A stretch of 64,000 nucleotides of DNA from Zeimonas sp050187175. GTDB taxonomy: Bacteria > Pseudomonadota > Gammaproteobacteria > Burkholderiales > Burkholderiaceae_E. Location of the stretch: assembly GCA_050187175.1 (NCBI GenBank), contig JBFWXS010000017.1, positions 1 to 64,000 of the forward strand, in the 5' to 3' direction. Under the pieces are notes generated by a model that saw nothing but the letters and a program-made list of their open reading frames with translations, was not told the DNA's origin and made no database searches. The first letter of the stretch is position 1. Each line of letters starts with the position of its first letter. A program made the translations under genes and the position numbers. Positions 44,958 to 53,130 of the stretch are shown here, in pieces.

Positions 44958-45040
44958 GAAGGACCTGGTGGAGGGCCTGGTGAAGGGCTTGGGGAAGGGT
45001 CCGATGAAGACGCCGGTGAAGGGGCCGGTGAAGGGTTAGG
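44958..45040 (+). repeat. Degenerate GGTGAAGGGCC-type repeat between convergent genes
   Basis: Units resembling CTGGTGAAGGGC and CCGGTGAAGGGG recur about six times in the 87-bp spacer and run into the stop of the convergent GT2 gene. No hairpin terminator is seen. Confidence 0.6.
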
Positions 45041-46022
45041 AAGGGCCAGCCGGCGATCCCGGCTGAGGGCGATCCGCGGCAACGCGTTCGCGGATCAGGT
45101 AAAGCGGCCGTTGCTTGACCTCGCCATAGATGCGTCCGACATATTCCCCGACGACGCCTATGCCCACCAGCTGGATGCCGCCGAGGAACAGGCCGATGAC
45201 GATCAGCGATGCGTAGCCCGGAACGTCCACGCCCTGCACCAGCGTCCGAACCACGATGAACGACGCGTACAGGAAGGCCGCGGCCGCGATGGCCAGCCCG
45301 AAGTAGATCCAGACGCGCAGCGGCGCGGTGCTGAAACTGAATACGCCGTCCAGCCCGAAATCCACCAGCCCGCGCAGCGTGAACTTGCTGCGGCCGCCGA
45401 CGCGCGCGCTGCGCACGTAGTCGACCGTCGTCGTCCTGAAGCCGAGCCAGGCGAACATGCCCTTGAGGAAGCGGCGCCGCTCGGGCAGCCGCATCAGCGC
45501 GTCGACCACCTTGCGGTCGAGCAGCCGGAAGTCGCCCACGTCGTCGGGCAGCGGCGTCTCGGCCAGCCGGTTGTGCAGCCGATAGAACAGCCGGCCGCCG
45601 AGCTGCTTCCAGTAGCCGTCGCCGTCGCGCGCGCTGCGGCGCGCCAGCACCACGTCGAAGCCCTCGCGCCAGCGCGCCACCAGGCTGGGGATCAGCTCGG
45701 GCGGGTCCTGCAGGTCGGCGTCGATAGGCACCACCGCGTCGCCTCGCGCTTCGTGCAGACCGGCCGTCAAAGCGGCCTCCTTGCCGAAGTTGCGCGACAG
45801 ATCGAGCAGCACGAAGCGCGGATCATTGCGTGCCGCCTTCAGCAGCATCGGCCAGGTCGCGTCGCTGCTGCCGTCGTTGACGCAGACGATCTCGACTCGC
45901 ACCTCGTGCATCGCATCCGCGGTGGCGCACAGGCGCGCGCAGAAGGCGTCCAGCGACTGGGCTTCATTGAACATCGGAACGACGATGGAGATGAGCGGCA
46001 GGTCGGTCGGACGTCGATGCAT
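45036..46022 (-). CDS. Polyprenyl-phosphate glycosyltransferase (GtrB/DPM1-like GT2)
   Basis: This 328-residue enzyme has an N-terminal GT-A domain (ISIVVPMFNEAQSLDAFC, IVCVNDGSSDATW, VVPIDADLQDPPELI with the DADLQDP motif, VGDFRLLDRKVVDAL). Two C-terminal transmembrane helices follow (VWIYFGLAIAAAAFLYASFIVV and ASLIVIGLFLGGIQLVGIGVVGEYVGRIY). This is the GtrB/bactoprenol-phosphate glucosyltransferase architecture. It should charge undecaprenyl phosphate with a sugar at the inner membrane, the donor type that PMT-like enzymes use. The start at 46022 is taken over an upstream in-frame ATG at 46082. Confidence 0.9.
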   Translation of the reverse strand: MHRRPTDLPLISIVVPMFNEAQSLDAFCARLCATADAMHEVRVEIVCVNDGSSDATWPMLLKAARNDPRFVLLDLSRNFGKEAALTAGLHEARGDAVVPIDADLQDPPELIPSLVARWREGFDVVLARRSARDGDGYWKQLGGRLFYRLHNRLAETPLPDDVGDFRLLDRKVVDALMRLPERRRFLKGMFAWLGFRTTTVDYVRSARVGGRSKFTLRGLVDFGLDGVFSFSTAPLRVWIYFGLAIAAAAFLYASFIVVRTLVQGVDVPGYASLIVIGLFLGGIQLVGIGVVGEYVGRIYGEVKQRPLYLIRERVAADRPQPGSPAGPS

Positions 46023-46140
46023 GGCGCGGTTCTCGGCTGCCCCGGCGGGGCCGTTGAGCCCTGAGGTGCGACGGGCGCTCAAGTCTACCCGGCGGCGGTC
46101 TACCCTGCGGCGGTCTGCCCGGCGTCGGTACCCGGCGGCG

Positions 46141-47046
46141 CTAGCCCACGGCGCGCGGCGCCGCGGCGGTCGCGACCATGAACTCGATGAAGGTCGTCAG
46201 CGCGCGCGGGTGGCGCCGGCTGGGCATGTACAGCATGAACACCTGCGAACCGAACAGGCTGAGCCGCCAGTCCGCCAGCGCGCGCAGCACGCTGCCGCTG
46301 CGCAGATCGTCGGCGACCAGGTACTCGGGCACCAGCCCTATGCCTATGCCCGCGAGGATCGCCTGCCGCAGGAACAGGAAGTTCTCGGAGATCAGCGTAG
46401 GCTCGATCACGACTTCGTGGCGCCGGTCGTTCAGCGATGCCGCCACTCGCAGCTGGCGGCCGGTCGCATTGGAGGTCACCACGCGCGCCGCGCGCAGCTC
46501 CGCCAGATCCCGCGGCAGCGCATGCCGCTGCGCGTAGTCGCGCGCCGCACAGGCGATCATCGTGACTGGGCCGAGCTGGTGCGAGACGAGCGAGCGCGGC
46601 GGCTCGGACAGCACGCGGATCGCGATGTCGACCTCGTCGCGCAGCAGGTCCTCGATGCGATTCTCGAAGATCACGTCGAGCACGATGTCGGGATAGCGCT
46701 GCTTGAACGCCAGCAGCGGCCGGGCCAGCATCGTCTGGCCGTAGCCGCTGGGCACGCTGACGCGCACGCGGCCGCGCAGGCTGCGGCCCAGCGTCGCCAC
46801 CGATTCGCGCGCGGCGCTCAGCTCGTCCTGAATGCGCCGGCCGTGCTCGTACAGCCGCAGCCCGACCTCCGTGGGCTCGGCGCGGCGCGTCGTGCGCCGC
46901 ATCAGCTGCACACCGGCACCGCGTTCGAGCTGCTGCAGCCGGTAGCTGACATTGGCGCGCGTCATTTTCAGCCGGCGCGCGGCTTCGCTGAGGTTGCCGG
47001 CATCGACGATCTCGACGAACAAGGCCAGCGACTGCGCATCCATCAT
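46141..47046 (-). CDS. LysR-family transcriptional regulator
   Basis: This 301-residue regulator has an N-terminal helix-turn-helix (LALFVEIVDAGNLSEAARRLKMTRANVSYRLQQLERGAGVQLMRRTTRR) and a periplasmic-binding-like effector domain. It is divergent from the acyl-CoA dehydrogenase gene, the classical LysR arrangement. Three adjacent dyads in the 141-bp spacer are probable binding sites. The start MMDAQ at 47046 matches the usual family beginning; an ATG at 47094 would add 16 residues. Confidence 0.92.
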   Translation of the reverse strand: MMDAQSLALFVEIVDAGNLSEAARRLKMTRANVSYRLQQLERGAGVQLMRRTTRRAEPTEVGLRLYEHGRRIQDELSAARESVATLGRSLRGRVRVSVPSGYGQTMLARPLLAFKQRYPDIVLDVIFENRIEDLLRDEVDIAIRVLSEPPRSLVSHQLGPVTMIACAARDYAQRHALPRDLAELRAARVVTSNATGRQLRVAASLNDRRHEVVIEPTLISENFLFLRQAILAGIGIGLVPEYLVADDLRSGSVLRALADWRLSLFGSQVFMLYMPSRRHPRALTTFIEFMVATAAAPRAVG

Positions 47047-47068
47047 CGGGGCATTTCTCTCGGAATCG

Positions 47069-47114
47069 TCAAATCTAATTTGACAATGTGTCAACTGAAT
47101 TTGAGATTGTCAAA
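47069..47114. promoter_or_regulatory. Three consecutive dyads in the LysR/acyl-CoA dehydrogenase spacer
   Basis: TCAAAT-CTA-ATTTGA (47069-47083), TTGACA-ATG-TGTCAA (47080-47094) and TTTGA-GATTG-TCAAA (47100-47114) all share TTGA/TCAA half-sites. They lie between the divergent starts. LysR proteins commonly bind such arrays as tetramers. Confidence 0.65.
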
Positions 47115-47187
47115 TAAAGAAAACAATACAACAATCTCACCCCCGGTGGCGCCTGCCGCGCCGCTCCAAGCTTGCCTTCCCCCGAGA

Positions 47188-48357
47188 ATGAACATGGCCG
47201 TCGATCAAGAATCCTTCGAACTTCTGCTCGCATCGATCCAGCGCTTCGTGCGCGATCGGCTGGTTCCAGCCGAGGACCTCGTCGAAGAGCAGGACGAAGT
47301 GCCGGCCGGCATCGTCGACGACATGAAGCAGCTGGGACTGTTCGGGCTGTCGATTCCCGAGGAGTACGGCGGCATCGGCCTGTCGATGGCGCAGGAGTGC
47401 GCGGCCGTGTTCGAGCTGGGCCAGACCGCGCTCGCGTTCCGCTCGGTCTTCGGCACGAACGTGGGCATCGGCTCGCAAGGCATCCTGATGGACGGTACCG
47501 AGGCGCAGAAGCGCCAGTATCTGCCGGCTGTGGCCAGCGGCGAGCTGATCATGTCGTTCGCGCTGACCGAGCCCGAGGCCGGCTCCGACGCGGCGTCGCT
47601 GAAGACGCGCGCCGTTCGCGACGGCGACGACTATCGAATCAGCGGCACTAAGCGCTTCATCACCAATGCCACGCGCGCCGGCGCGTTCACGCTGATGGCT
47701 CGCACCGGCGAGGCCGGTGCCGCCGGTATCTCGGCGTTCATCGTGCCGGCCGGCTTGCCCGGGCTGTCGCTCGGCAAGATAGACAAGAAGATGGGCCAGC
47801 GCGGCACCAAGACCTGCGACGTGATCCTCGACGAGGTGGCGGTGCCGGCCCAGAACATTATCGGCGGCGAGCCCGGGCGCGGCTTCAAGACAGCGATGAA
47901 GGTGCTCGACCGCGGCCGCCTGCACATTTCCGCGCTGGCCTGCGGCATGGCCCAGCGCATCCTGAACGAGGCCGCGGCCTATGCGGCGCAGCGCAAGCAG
48001 TTCGGCCAGCGCATCGGTGATTTCCAGCTCGTGCAGGCCATGCTCGCCGACAGCCAGGCCGAGCTATATGCCGGCTGGTCGATGGTGCAGGACTGCGCGC
48101 GGCGCTACGACGCGCGCAGCGGCGGACAGGACCGCGATCTCAGCATGCGCGCTTCGTGCGTGAAGATGTTCTGCACCGAAATGGTCGGCCGCGTCGCCGA
48201 CCGCGGTGTGCAGATCCACGGCGGCTCCGGCTACATGAACGAGTTCAAGGTCGAGCGCTTCTATCGCGACGTGCGGCTGCTGCGCCTGTACGAGGGTACG
48301 ACGCAGATCCAGCAGATGATCGTCGGGCGGGAGTTGATTCGGCAGCACGCTGCTTGA
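47188..48357 (+). CDS. Acyl-CoA dehydrogenase
   Basis: This FAD enzyme oxidises an acyl-CoA to the 2,3-enoyl-CoA, passing electrons to ETF. The 389-residue protein has SFALTEPEAGSDAASLKTRA, GTKRFITNATRAGAFTLMARTG and KKMGQRGTKTCDVILDEVAVP. YAAQRKQFGQRIGDFQLVQAMLAD follows, and the catalytic glutamate lies in LRLYEGTTQIQQ near the C-terminus. A second ATG at 47194 is spaced better from GAGA and may be the true start. It is controlled, by inference, by the divergent LysR gene. Chain specificity cannot be told. Confidence 0.93.
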   Translation: MNMAVDQESFELLLASIQRFVRDRLVPAEDLVEEQDEVPAGIVDDMKQLGLFGLSIPEEYGGIGLSMAQECAAVFELGQTALAFRSVFGTNVGIGSQGILMDGTEAQKRQYLPAVASGELIMSFALTEPEAGSDAASLKTRAVRDGDDYRISGTKRFITNATRAGAFTLMARTGEAGAAGISAFIVPAGLPGLSLGKIDKKMGQRGTKTCDVILDEVAVPAQNIIGGEPGRGFKTAMKVLDRGRLHISALACGMAQRILNEAAAYAAQRKQFGQRIGDFQLVQAMLADSQAELYAGWSMVQDCARRYDARSGGQDRDLSMRASCVKMFCTEMVGRVADRGVQIHGGSGYMNEFKVERFYRDVRLLRLYEGTTQIQQMIVGRELIRQHAA

Positions 48358-48408
48358 GGGCGGCGGGCCGGCTGATTCGACGTTCCTGGCGAGGGCCTCG
48401 ACGGCGCG

Positions 48409-48761
48409 GGCAAAGGCGTGGGCCGGAGACCGGGCACCGGGCGTCGCGCGAGTCGGCGGGTCGCGGGCGGGCGGGCCGGCAGGTGAGTGTGGCGCTGGAT
48501 GCTTGCCCCTTTGCTACGCAAAGGGGTTCCCTGCGATGCTCGGAGCCTTGGCCCACGGCGTAACTCGCTGCGCTCCCCTTCGGGGAGCTCCGCTCAGACA
48601 GACGCCGTAAGTCAGAAGTGGTGGCGCGCTGCGCGCGCGGTCCAAGCTTCCTGCGCTTCTCGGCTGCGCATACAGCGCCACACTCACCTGCCGGCCCGCC
48701 CGCCCGCGACCCGCCGACTCGCGCGACGCCCGGTGCCCGGTCTCCGGCCCACGCCTTTGCC
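48409..48761. repeat. 89-bp perfect inverted repeat with a 175-bp loop
   Basis: The segment 48409-48497 is the exact reverse complement of 48673-48761 (89 of 89 bp). The loop holds a copy of the dispersed two-hairpin repeat. No transposase, no clear target-site duplication and no convincing gene are present. This fills most of the 678-bp spacer between the acyl-CoA dehydrogenase and the di-iron protein gene. Confidence 0.9.
48496..48603 (-). repeat. Dispersed two-hairpin repeat, copy 2
   Basis: On the minus strand it repeats the ordered blocks of 1-106 (GTCTGTCTGAGCG, GCGAGTTACGCCG, CGAGCATCGCAGGGAA, CATCCA). Hairpins lie at 48572-48588 (GCTCCCC/GGGGAGC) and 48506-48526 (CCCCTTTGC, loop TAC, GCAAAGGGG). 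Stems are paired in both copies although their sequences differ. Confidence 0.65.
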
Positions 48762-48956
48762 GAGACAGTGGTGGCAGGCGACGACGCCCGTTGAGCAGGC
48801 TCGTCGTTGAGCAGGGTCATTGCTGGACCGGCTCGTCGCTAGGCAGGCTCGTGACCGGGTGGACTTGCCGCAGCCTCTTTTCTTCTTTCTAAGGGTTTCC
48901 CCCAGCTGCCCTTCCAGCCATTCGTCTTGCGATGGCGCCTTTTTTGGCCTAGATTG

Positions 48957-48992
48957 TCTACCTAACGATAGGTAGATTGATTCCAGTCAATC
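48957..48992. promoter_or_regulatory. Operator-like dyads before the di-iron oxygenase operon
   Basis: TCTACCTA-ACGA-TAGGTAGA (48957-48976) is a perfect 8-bp dyad, followed by GATTGA-N6-TCAATC (48975-48992). They lie 44-79 bp before the start at 49036. A TetR-family regulator is encoded as the third gene of the cluster, so autoregulation through this dyad is likely. Confidence 0.65.
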
Positions 48993-49035
48993 TTTCACTC
49001 CCTGAATCGTGCTTATCCGTTTGAAGGAGCTCCTC

Positions 49036-49893
49036 ATGTCTGCCTCCGTCACCGAGCTGTCCACGCCCAGCGCCGCGGCTCGACCGACTGCCCCTGCGCG
49101 GGATGACGAATACCGGATCGATTCGCTGCCGCCGATCGACATGGACAGTATTCCGATCGCCGATCCGCCCGATGACGTGCAGATTCTTGCCGGCCCGCGG
49201 CAGTTTCGTGAAGGCGACCCGCTGCCCGACGAATACCGCGAACTGCTGGTCAAGCTGATCTACAACCACGCCGAGATCCTCGACTCGAAGCCGTATCGGG
49301 ACATGATCGACAGCCAGTGGGAAGTGGCCAAGCGCGAAGCGCCGACGCTGAAGGACCTGGCGATGATGGCGCGCTTCAACTACGAAGAGCTCAACCACGG
49401 CTACATCTTCTCGAACATCCTGCGCGGCATCGGCCGCAACTTCGAGAAGTTCGAGCTGCGCCAGTACCTGTTCGAGTATCCGAAGCAGAGCTGGATGGAT
49501 CTGGCCCTGCATCACTTCCTGGCCTCCAAGGTCGGTGTGATGCAGATCGCCGAATGGGCCGACTCGAGCTACGAGCCGGTCGCGCGCGTGGTGCCGCGCG
49601 TGTTCCGCGAGGAGCGCGGCCATGCCGGCATGGGCTATCGGCACCTGATCGAGCTGATCCAGGAGCCCGCGCAGCGCGAAGAGGCCAACCAGAAGCTGAA
49701 GGTCTGGTGGCCGATGGCGCTGGACATGTTCGGCAACTCGGAATCGTCGCGAAACCGCCGCTACCGGGCCTGGGGTCTGAAGAAGCACACCAATGCGCAG
49801 CTTCGCGATGCCTTCATCGCGAACACGGTGCCGCTGCTCGAAGCCATAGGTCTGCAGGTGCCGGACCATGCGGCCAATCGCCGCTACCTGTGA
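49036..49893 (+). CDS. PaaA/PaaC-like di-iron ferritin-fold protein (putative CoA-thioester oxygenase)
   Basis: This 285-residue helical protein resembles the phenylacetic-acid-catabolism family (PaaA/PaaC). Two ExxH pairs typical of a carboxylate-bridged di-iron site are visible: YEELNHGYIFSNIL (about residue 117) and REERGHAGMGYRHL (about residue 194). Family members such as PaaA and BoxB epoxidise aromatic CoA thioesters using electrons from a ferredoxin-type reductase; a suitable reductase ends this cluster. Only one PaaA/C-like subunit is present, unlike the multi-subunit PaaABCE complex. AAGGAG is ideally spaced before the ATG. Confidence 0.75.
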   Translation: MSASVTELSTPSAAARPTAPARDDEYRIDSLPPIDMDSIPIADPPDDVQILAGPRQFREGDPLPDEYRELLVKLIYNHAEILDSKPYRDMIDSQWEVAKREAPTLKDLAMMARFNYEELNHGYIFSNILRGIGRNFEKFELRQYLFEYPKQSWMDLALHHFLASKVGVMQIAEWADSSYEPVARVVPRVFREERGHAGMGYRHLIELIQEPAQREEANQKLKVWWPMALDMFGNSESSRNRRYRAWGLKKHTNAQLRDAFIANTVPLLEAIGLQVPDHAANRRYL

Positions 49894-49922
49894 GCATTCG
49901 CCGCCGCGCGGAGGAGCGAGAC

Positions 49923-50306
49923 GTGTCGACGGTTCCGCCGATCATCCAGGCGGTCCATGGCTGCGTCGTCACGCGGCTGACCGTCGACGATTCGTTCACG
50001 CTGAGCCTGTGCGGCATCGACCGCGAGGTCGTGCTGAGAATAGACGGCAGCGGCGTGCTGAGGTCGGCCGATGGCGAGCAGCAGATCGACCCCGATCGTG
50101 ATCCGACCAGCGCCGCGGCGATGCTGAAGCTGATGAACCGGCATGTCGACTCCGTGCGGCTCGACGACGACGGCGGTCTGACGCTCGAATGCGGTGATGT
50201 CTCGCTGCAGCTGCTGCCCAGCGATCACACGCTGAGCTGGTCGATGCAGGGACCCGATGGGACGCGGGCCTCATGCCTCGCAGAAGGGAGAGTGGTATGG
50301 GAGTGA
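49923..50306 (+). CDS. Hypothetical protein, beta-rich, in the di-iron oxygenase cluster
   Basis: I do not recognise a family with confidence. The 127-residue protein is predicted to be mostly beta-strand with short acidic turns (SFTLSLCGIDREVVLRIDGSGVLRSADGE and VRLDDDGGLTLECGDVSLQLLPSD). No signal peptide or membrane segment is seen. The start is a GTG with GGAGGAG about 6-8 nt upstream. It overlaps the tetR start by 10 bp. The position right after the di-iron protein suggests an accessory role, which is inference. Confidence 0.65.
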   Translation: MSTVPPIIQAVHGCVVTRLTVDDSFTLSLCGIDREVVLRIDGSGVLRSADGEQQIDPDRDPTSAAAMLKLMNRHVDSVRLDDDGGLTLECGDVSLQLLPSDHTLSWSMQGPDGTRASCLAEGRVVWE

Positions 50307-50956
50307 TTCGAATGAACCGGCTGCCCGCGCAGCGCGAGGACGGCGCGGCCGCCGAAAGCGAGCCGACCCGTCTCAGCGAGGTGCTGGACGTGTCGGCCCG
50401 GCTGTTCCACGAGAAGGGCTACCGCTCGACCTCGCTGGCCGAGATCGGACAGATGCTGGGCATGAACAAGGCCTCGCTGTACTACTACGTGAGGTCCAAG
50501 GAGGATCTGGTCCGGCGGCTGATCCTGCGCGCGTCGCGGCGCCTGCGCGACGTGGCGCGCAGCCCCGAGATCGACGCGCTGCCTCCCGACCAGGCGCTGG
50601 AGCGCGTCGTGCGCGAGCATTGCGCGGTAATCCTGGAATACCCGAACGAAATGGGGCTGCTGATCCAGCAGCGCAAGTACGTCGAGCCCGATGCACTGCG
50701 CGAGATCAGCGAGCGCGAGCGAATCTATGTCGCCAACGTGCGCGGCATCATCGCGCGCGGCGTCGAGCAGGGGGTGTTCCGGCCCGTCGACATCCGCGCC
50801 GCCGCCTCGCTGATGCTTGACGCGATCAACGGCCTGCTGCGCTGGTACCGGCCCGACGGACCACTGGGCAGGGCCGAGGTCATCGATGTGACCTGGGAGT
50901 TCATCCACGGCGGGCTGGCCGCGCGCAAGACACGCAGAACACGCAACGGAGGCTGA
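50297..50956 (+). CDS. TetR/AcrR-family transcriptional regulator
   Basis: This 219-residue regulator has the N-terminal helix-turn-helix LDVSARLFHEKGYRSTSLAEIGQMLGMNKASLYYYVRSKEDLVRRL and a helical ligand-binding C-terminus. It sits inside the catabolic cluster, suggesting autoregulation. The perfect dyad at 48957-48976 is the best candidate operator. TetR proteins in CoA-dependent catabolic clusters often respond to acyl-CoA intermediates. The start at 50297 has GGGAGAG upstream. Confidence 0.92.
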   Translation: MGVIRMNRLPAQREDGAAAESEPTRLSEVLDVSARLFHEKGYRSTSLAEIGQMLGMNKASLYYYVRSKEDLVRRLILRASRRLRDVARSPEIDALPPDQALERVVREHCAVILEYPNEMGLLIQQRKYVEPDALREISERERIYVANVRGIIARGVEQGVFRPVDIRAAASLMLDAINGLLRWYRPDGPLGRAEVIDVTWEFIHGGLAARKTRRTRNGG

Positions 50957-50957
50957 C

Positions 50958-51809
50958 ATGGCGACGCTCGACTTCGAGCTGCCGCTGACCGCGCAGGCAT
51001 ACGGCCGCTGGCGCTTCGCGCGCGACCAGGCTCTCGTCGAGCCGGCCGCGCCCGGCACGCGCGTGCCGCTGCCCTACCTCGTGTTCCTGCGCGCCCAGCC
51101 CATCGTCGGCGTCGACTTCCATCAGTGGCTGGGGCGCGATCCCGATCGCGGACTCTACGGCGGCGTCGCCTATCGCGAACAGCGTCCGCTGCGCGTCGGC
51201 CAGTGCCTGTCCGCACGGGCCGAGGTGACGCGGCGGCGCGAGGTCGACTCGCCGCGCGGGCGGCTGACGATCACCACGCTGCTTACCCGCTATCTGTGCG
51301 ACGGCGTCGAGCATGCCACCGAGGAGGTGCGGATGATCGATCTGCCGCCGACGCCTGCGTCCGCGCCGACCACAGCGCAGACCACAGCACAGACCACAGC
51401 GCAGACCGAAGCGCCGGCCGAAGTGCCGCCCGCCGAGGCCGGTGAGCCGTCGCATCCGCTTCTCGCCCGCGTCCCACCTATCACGCGCAGACAGGTCGCC
51501 TGGCTGACCGTCGAGACCGGCGACGTCAATCCGCTGCACGTCGACGCCGGATATGCGGCGCAGCGAGGCTTCCCCGATGTCGTCGTGCCGGCCACGCTGA
51601 TCACGGCGCTGCTCGAACGCGAGATCGCGGCGGCAACCGGCCGGCCGGTGCAGGCCATCGACGTGCGCTATCACGCACCGACCTATCCGGGCGAAACGAT
51701 CGAGCTGCATGCCGCGCCGTCCGGCGATCCGATCGAGTTCCAGGCCATCGCCGGCGGCCGCCTGAGGGCCGACGGCAGCTTCCGATTGCAACAGGACGTC
51801 CGATCATGA
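50958..51809 (+). CDS. Two-hotdog MaoC-type enoyl-CoA hydratase
   Basis: This 283-residue protein has an N-terminal FAS1-type dehydratase-like hotdog and a C-terminal MaoC hotdog. The hydratase-2 motif is TGDVNPLHVDAGYAAQRGFPDVVVP (Asp-x4-His catalytic pair). A linker of TTAQ repeats, encoded by a 12-bp tandem repeat at about 51370-51407, separates the domains. It should hydrate or dehydrate a CoA thioester in the pathway encoded by its neighbours. ATGA overlaps the CoA ligase gene. Confidence 0.82.
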   Translation: MATLDFELPLTAQAYGRWRFARDQALVEPAAPGTRVPLPYLVFLRAQPIVGVDFHQWLGRDPDRGLYGGVAYREQRPLRVGQCLSARAEVTRRREVDSPRGRLTITTLLTRYLCDGVEHATEEVRMIDLPPTPASAPTTAQTTAQTTAQTEAPAEVPPAEAGEPSHPLLARVPPITRRQVAWLTVETGDVNPLHVDAGYAAQRGFPDVVVPATLITALLEREIAAATGRPVQAIDVRYHAPTYPGETIELHAAPSGDPIEFQAIAGGRLRADGSFRLQQDVRS

Positions 51810-53095
51810 GCGGAACCATCGGAGACTTCGCCCGCCTGCAGGCGGCCATCGAGCGCGCCTGGAGGCTGTCCGCGTTCTACCGCCGGCATTGGCTGTCGCA
51901 CGGCGTCGCGGAGAACTGGATTCCGCCCGACGTCGACGCGCTGTCGGCGCTGCCCGTGGTGACCAAGGAGGATCTCCTGGAGGCGCAGCGCCGCGATCCG
52001 CCGTGGGGCGGCAACCTGTGCATAGACGAGGCCGACATCGCGCAGGCGCATCTGACCACCGGCACCTCGGGTGTCGGGCAGGAGCGCTATGCGCTGTCCG
52101 CGGCCGACGTCGACGTCATGGGCCGTTCGTGGGGGCCGCAGTATGCGGCGATCGGACTGCAGCGCGGCGACGTCGCCTGCATGACCATTCCCGTGTCGTT
52201 CTTCTGCGCCGGGCTGTCGGCGCTGGAAGGGGCGCGCATCCATGGCCTGTTGCCCATCCTGACCGGCGTGACCTCGAAAGACCTGATGCTGGACCTGCTG
52301 ACCCAGCACAAGGTCAGCTATCTGTACGGCGTCGAGAGCCTGCTGCTGCAGCTGGCCAACCTGGCGCGTGAACGCGGGCTCGCCGGCCACTGGCGCGGCC
52401 GCCTGAAGGGCGTGCAGTCGGTGGGCACCTCGCCGCAGATGATCGCGGCGGCGCGCGACGTGTTCGGCGCCCGGCTGTTCGAGATCTACGGCTGTACCCA
52501 GGCGGCGGCCAAGATCGCCAGCACCTGTCGGCTGGGCGTGGAGCAGGGCACGAACCACTTCCACGATGAGCATCTGTTCATCGAGACGCGCGATCCGGAC
52601 AGTGGTGACTGCATCGACGAGGGTGAAGCCGAACTGGTCATCTCGACGCCGTACCGGCAGGCCTCGCCGGTGATCCGCTTCGCGATCCGCGACAAGGTGC
52701 GGCTGGTGCCCGCCGGCCGCTGTGCGTGCGGCGATCATCGGCCGGGCTTCGTGCCGGGTTCGCTGGGGCGCATAGACGCGATGCTGAAAGTGCGCGGCGT
52801 CAACTTGTGGCCGCAGCAGGTCGAGCAGCTGCTGCTGGGCCATCCGGCGGTGCGCGACTTCCGAGCCGAAGTCCTGCGTTCGGCCGACGGCGCCGACGAG
52901 CTGCTGCTGCGCGTGGCGACGATCAACGGCGCGCAGACGACGTCGATCGAGGACAGCATCGGCGCGATCGTGCGCGAGAAGACACTGGTTCGCCCGCGGG
53001 TCGTCATCGACCAGACGCTGCCGGAGAACCTGGGGCTGTACAAGGTCAGACGCTGGGAGGACCGCCGCAAGGCCGCCAGCGCCGATTCGCTCTGA
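51806..53095 (+). CDS. Phenylacetate-CoA-ligase-like AMP-forming enzyme
   Basis: This 429-residue adenylate-forming enzyme of the PaaK type should activate a carboxylic acid to its CoA thioester. AFYRRHW, the phosphate loop HLTTGTSGVGQ, and FEIYGCTQAAAKIA at the position of the YGxTE motif are visible. GRIDAMLKVRGVNLWPQQVEQLLL matches the C-terminal subdomain of PaaK. A cysteine-containing CACGDH lies before it, as in phenylacetate ligases. Overlap with the hydratase gene and the di-iron protein nearby support a hybrid aerobic CoA pathway. Confidence 0.85.
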   Translation: MSGTIGDFARLQAAIERAWRLSAFYRRHWLSHGVAENWIPPDVDALSALPVVTKEDLLEAQRRDPPWGGNLCIDEADIAQAHLTTGTSGVGQERYALSAADVDVMGRSWGPQYAAIGLQRGDVACMTIPVSFFCAGLSALEGARIHGLLPILTGVTSKDLMLDLLTQHKVSYLYGVESLLLQLANLARERGLAGHWRGRLKGVQSVGTSPQMIAAARDVFGARLFEIYGCTQAAAKIASTCRLGVEQGTNHFHDEHLFIETRDPDSGDCIDEGEAELVISTPYRQASPVIRFAIRDKVRLVPAGRCACGDHRPGFVPGSLGRIDAMLKVRGVNLWPQQVEQLLLGHPAVRDFRAEVLRSADGADELLLRVATINGAQTTSIEDSIGAIVREKTLVRPRVVIDQTLPENLGLYKVRRWEDRRKAASADSL

Positions 53096-53130
53096 ATCGA
53101 CCCGAGTCGATCCGAGCCAAGGAGACGCAA

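Noticed and set aside
48245..48820. Long open frames on both strands across the inverted-repeat spacer
   Set aside because: They run through the 89-bp inverted repeat and a non-coding structured repeat, have Arg/Ser/Pro-rich shadow composition, and lack ribosome binding sites.
48915..48950. Rho-independent terminator ending in TTTTTT near 48940
   Set aside because: The only stem (GCCAT/ATGGC) is 5 bp with a long loop and is separated from the T-run; too weak, and far from any gene end.
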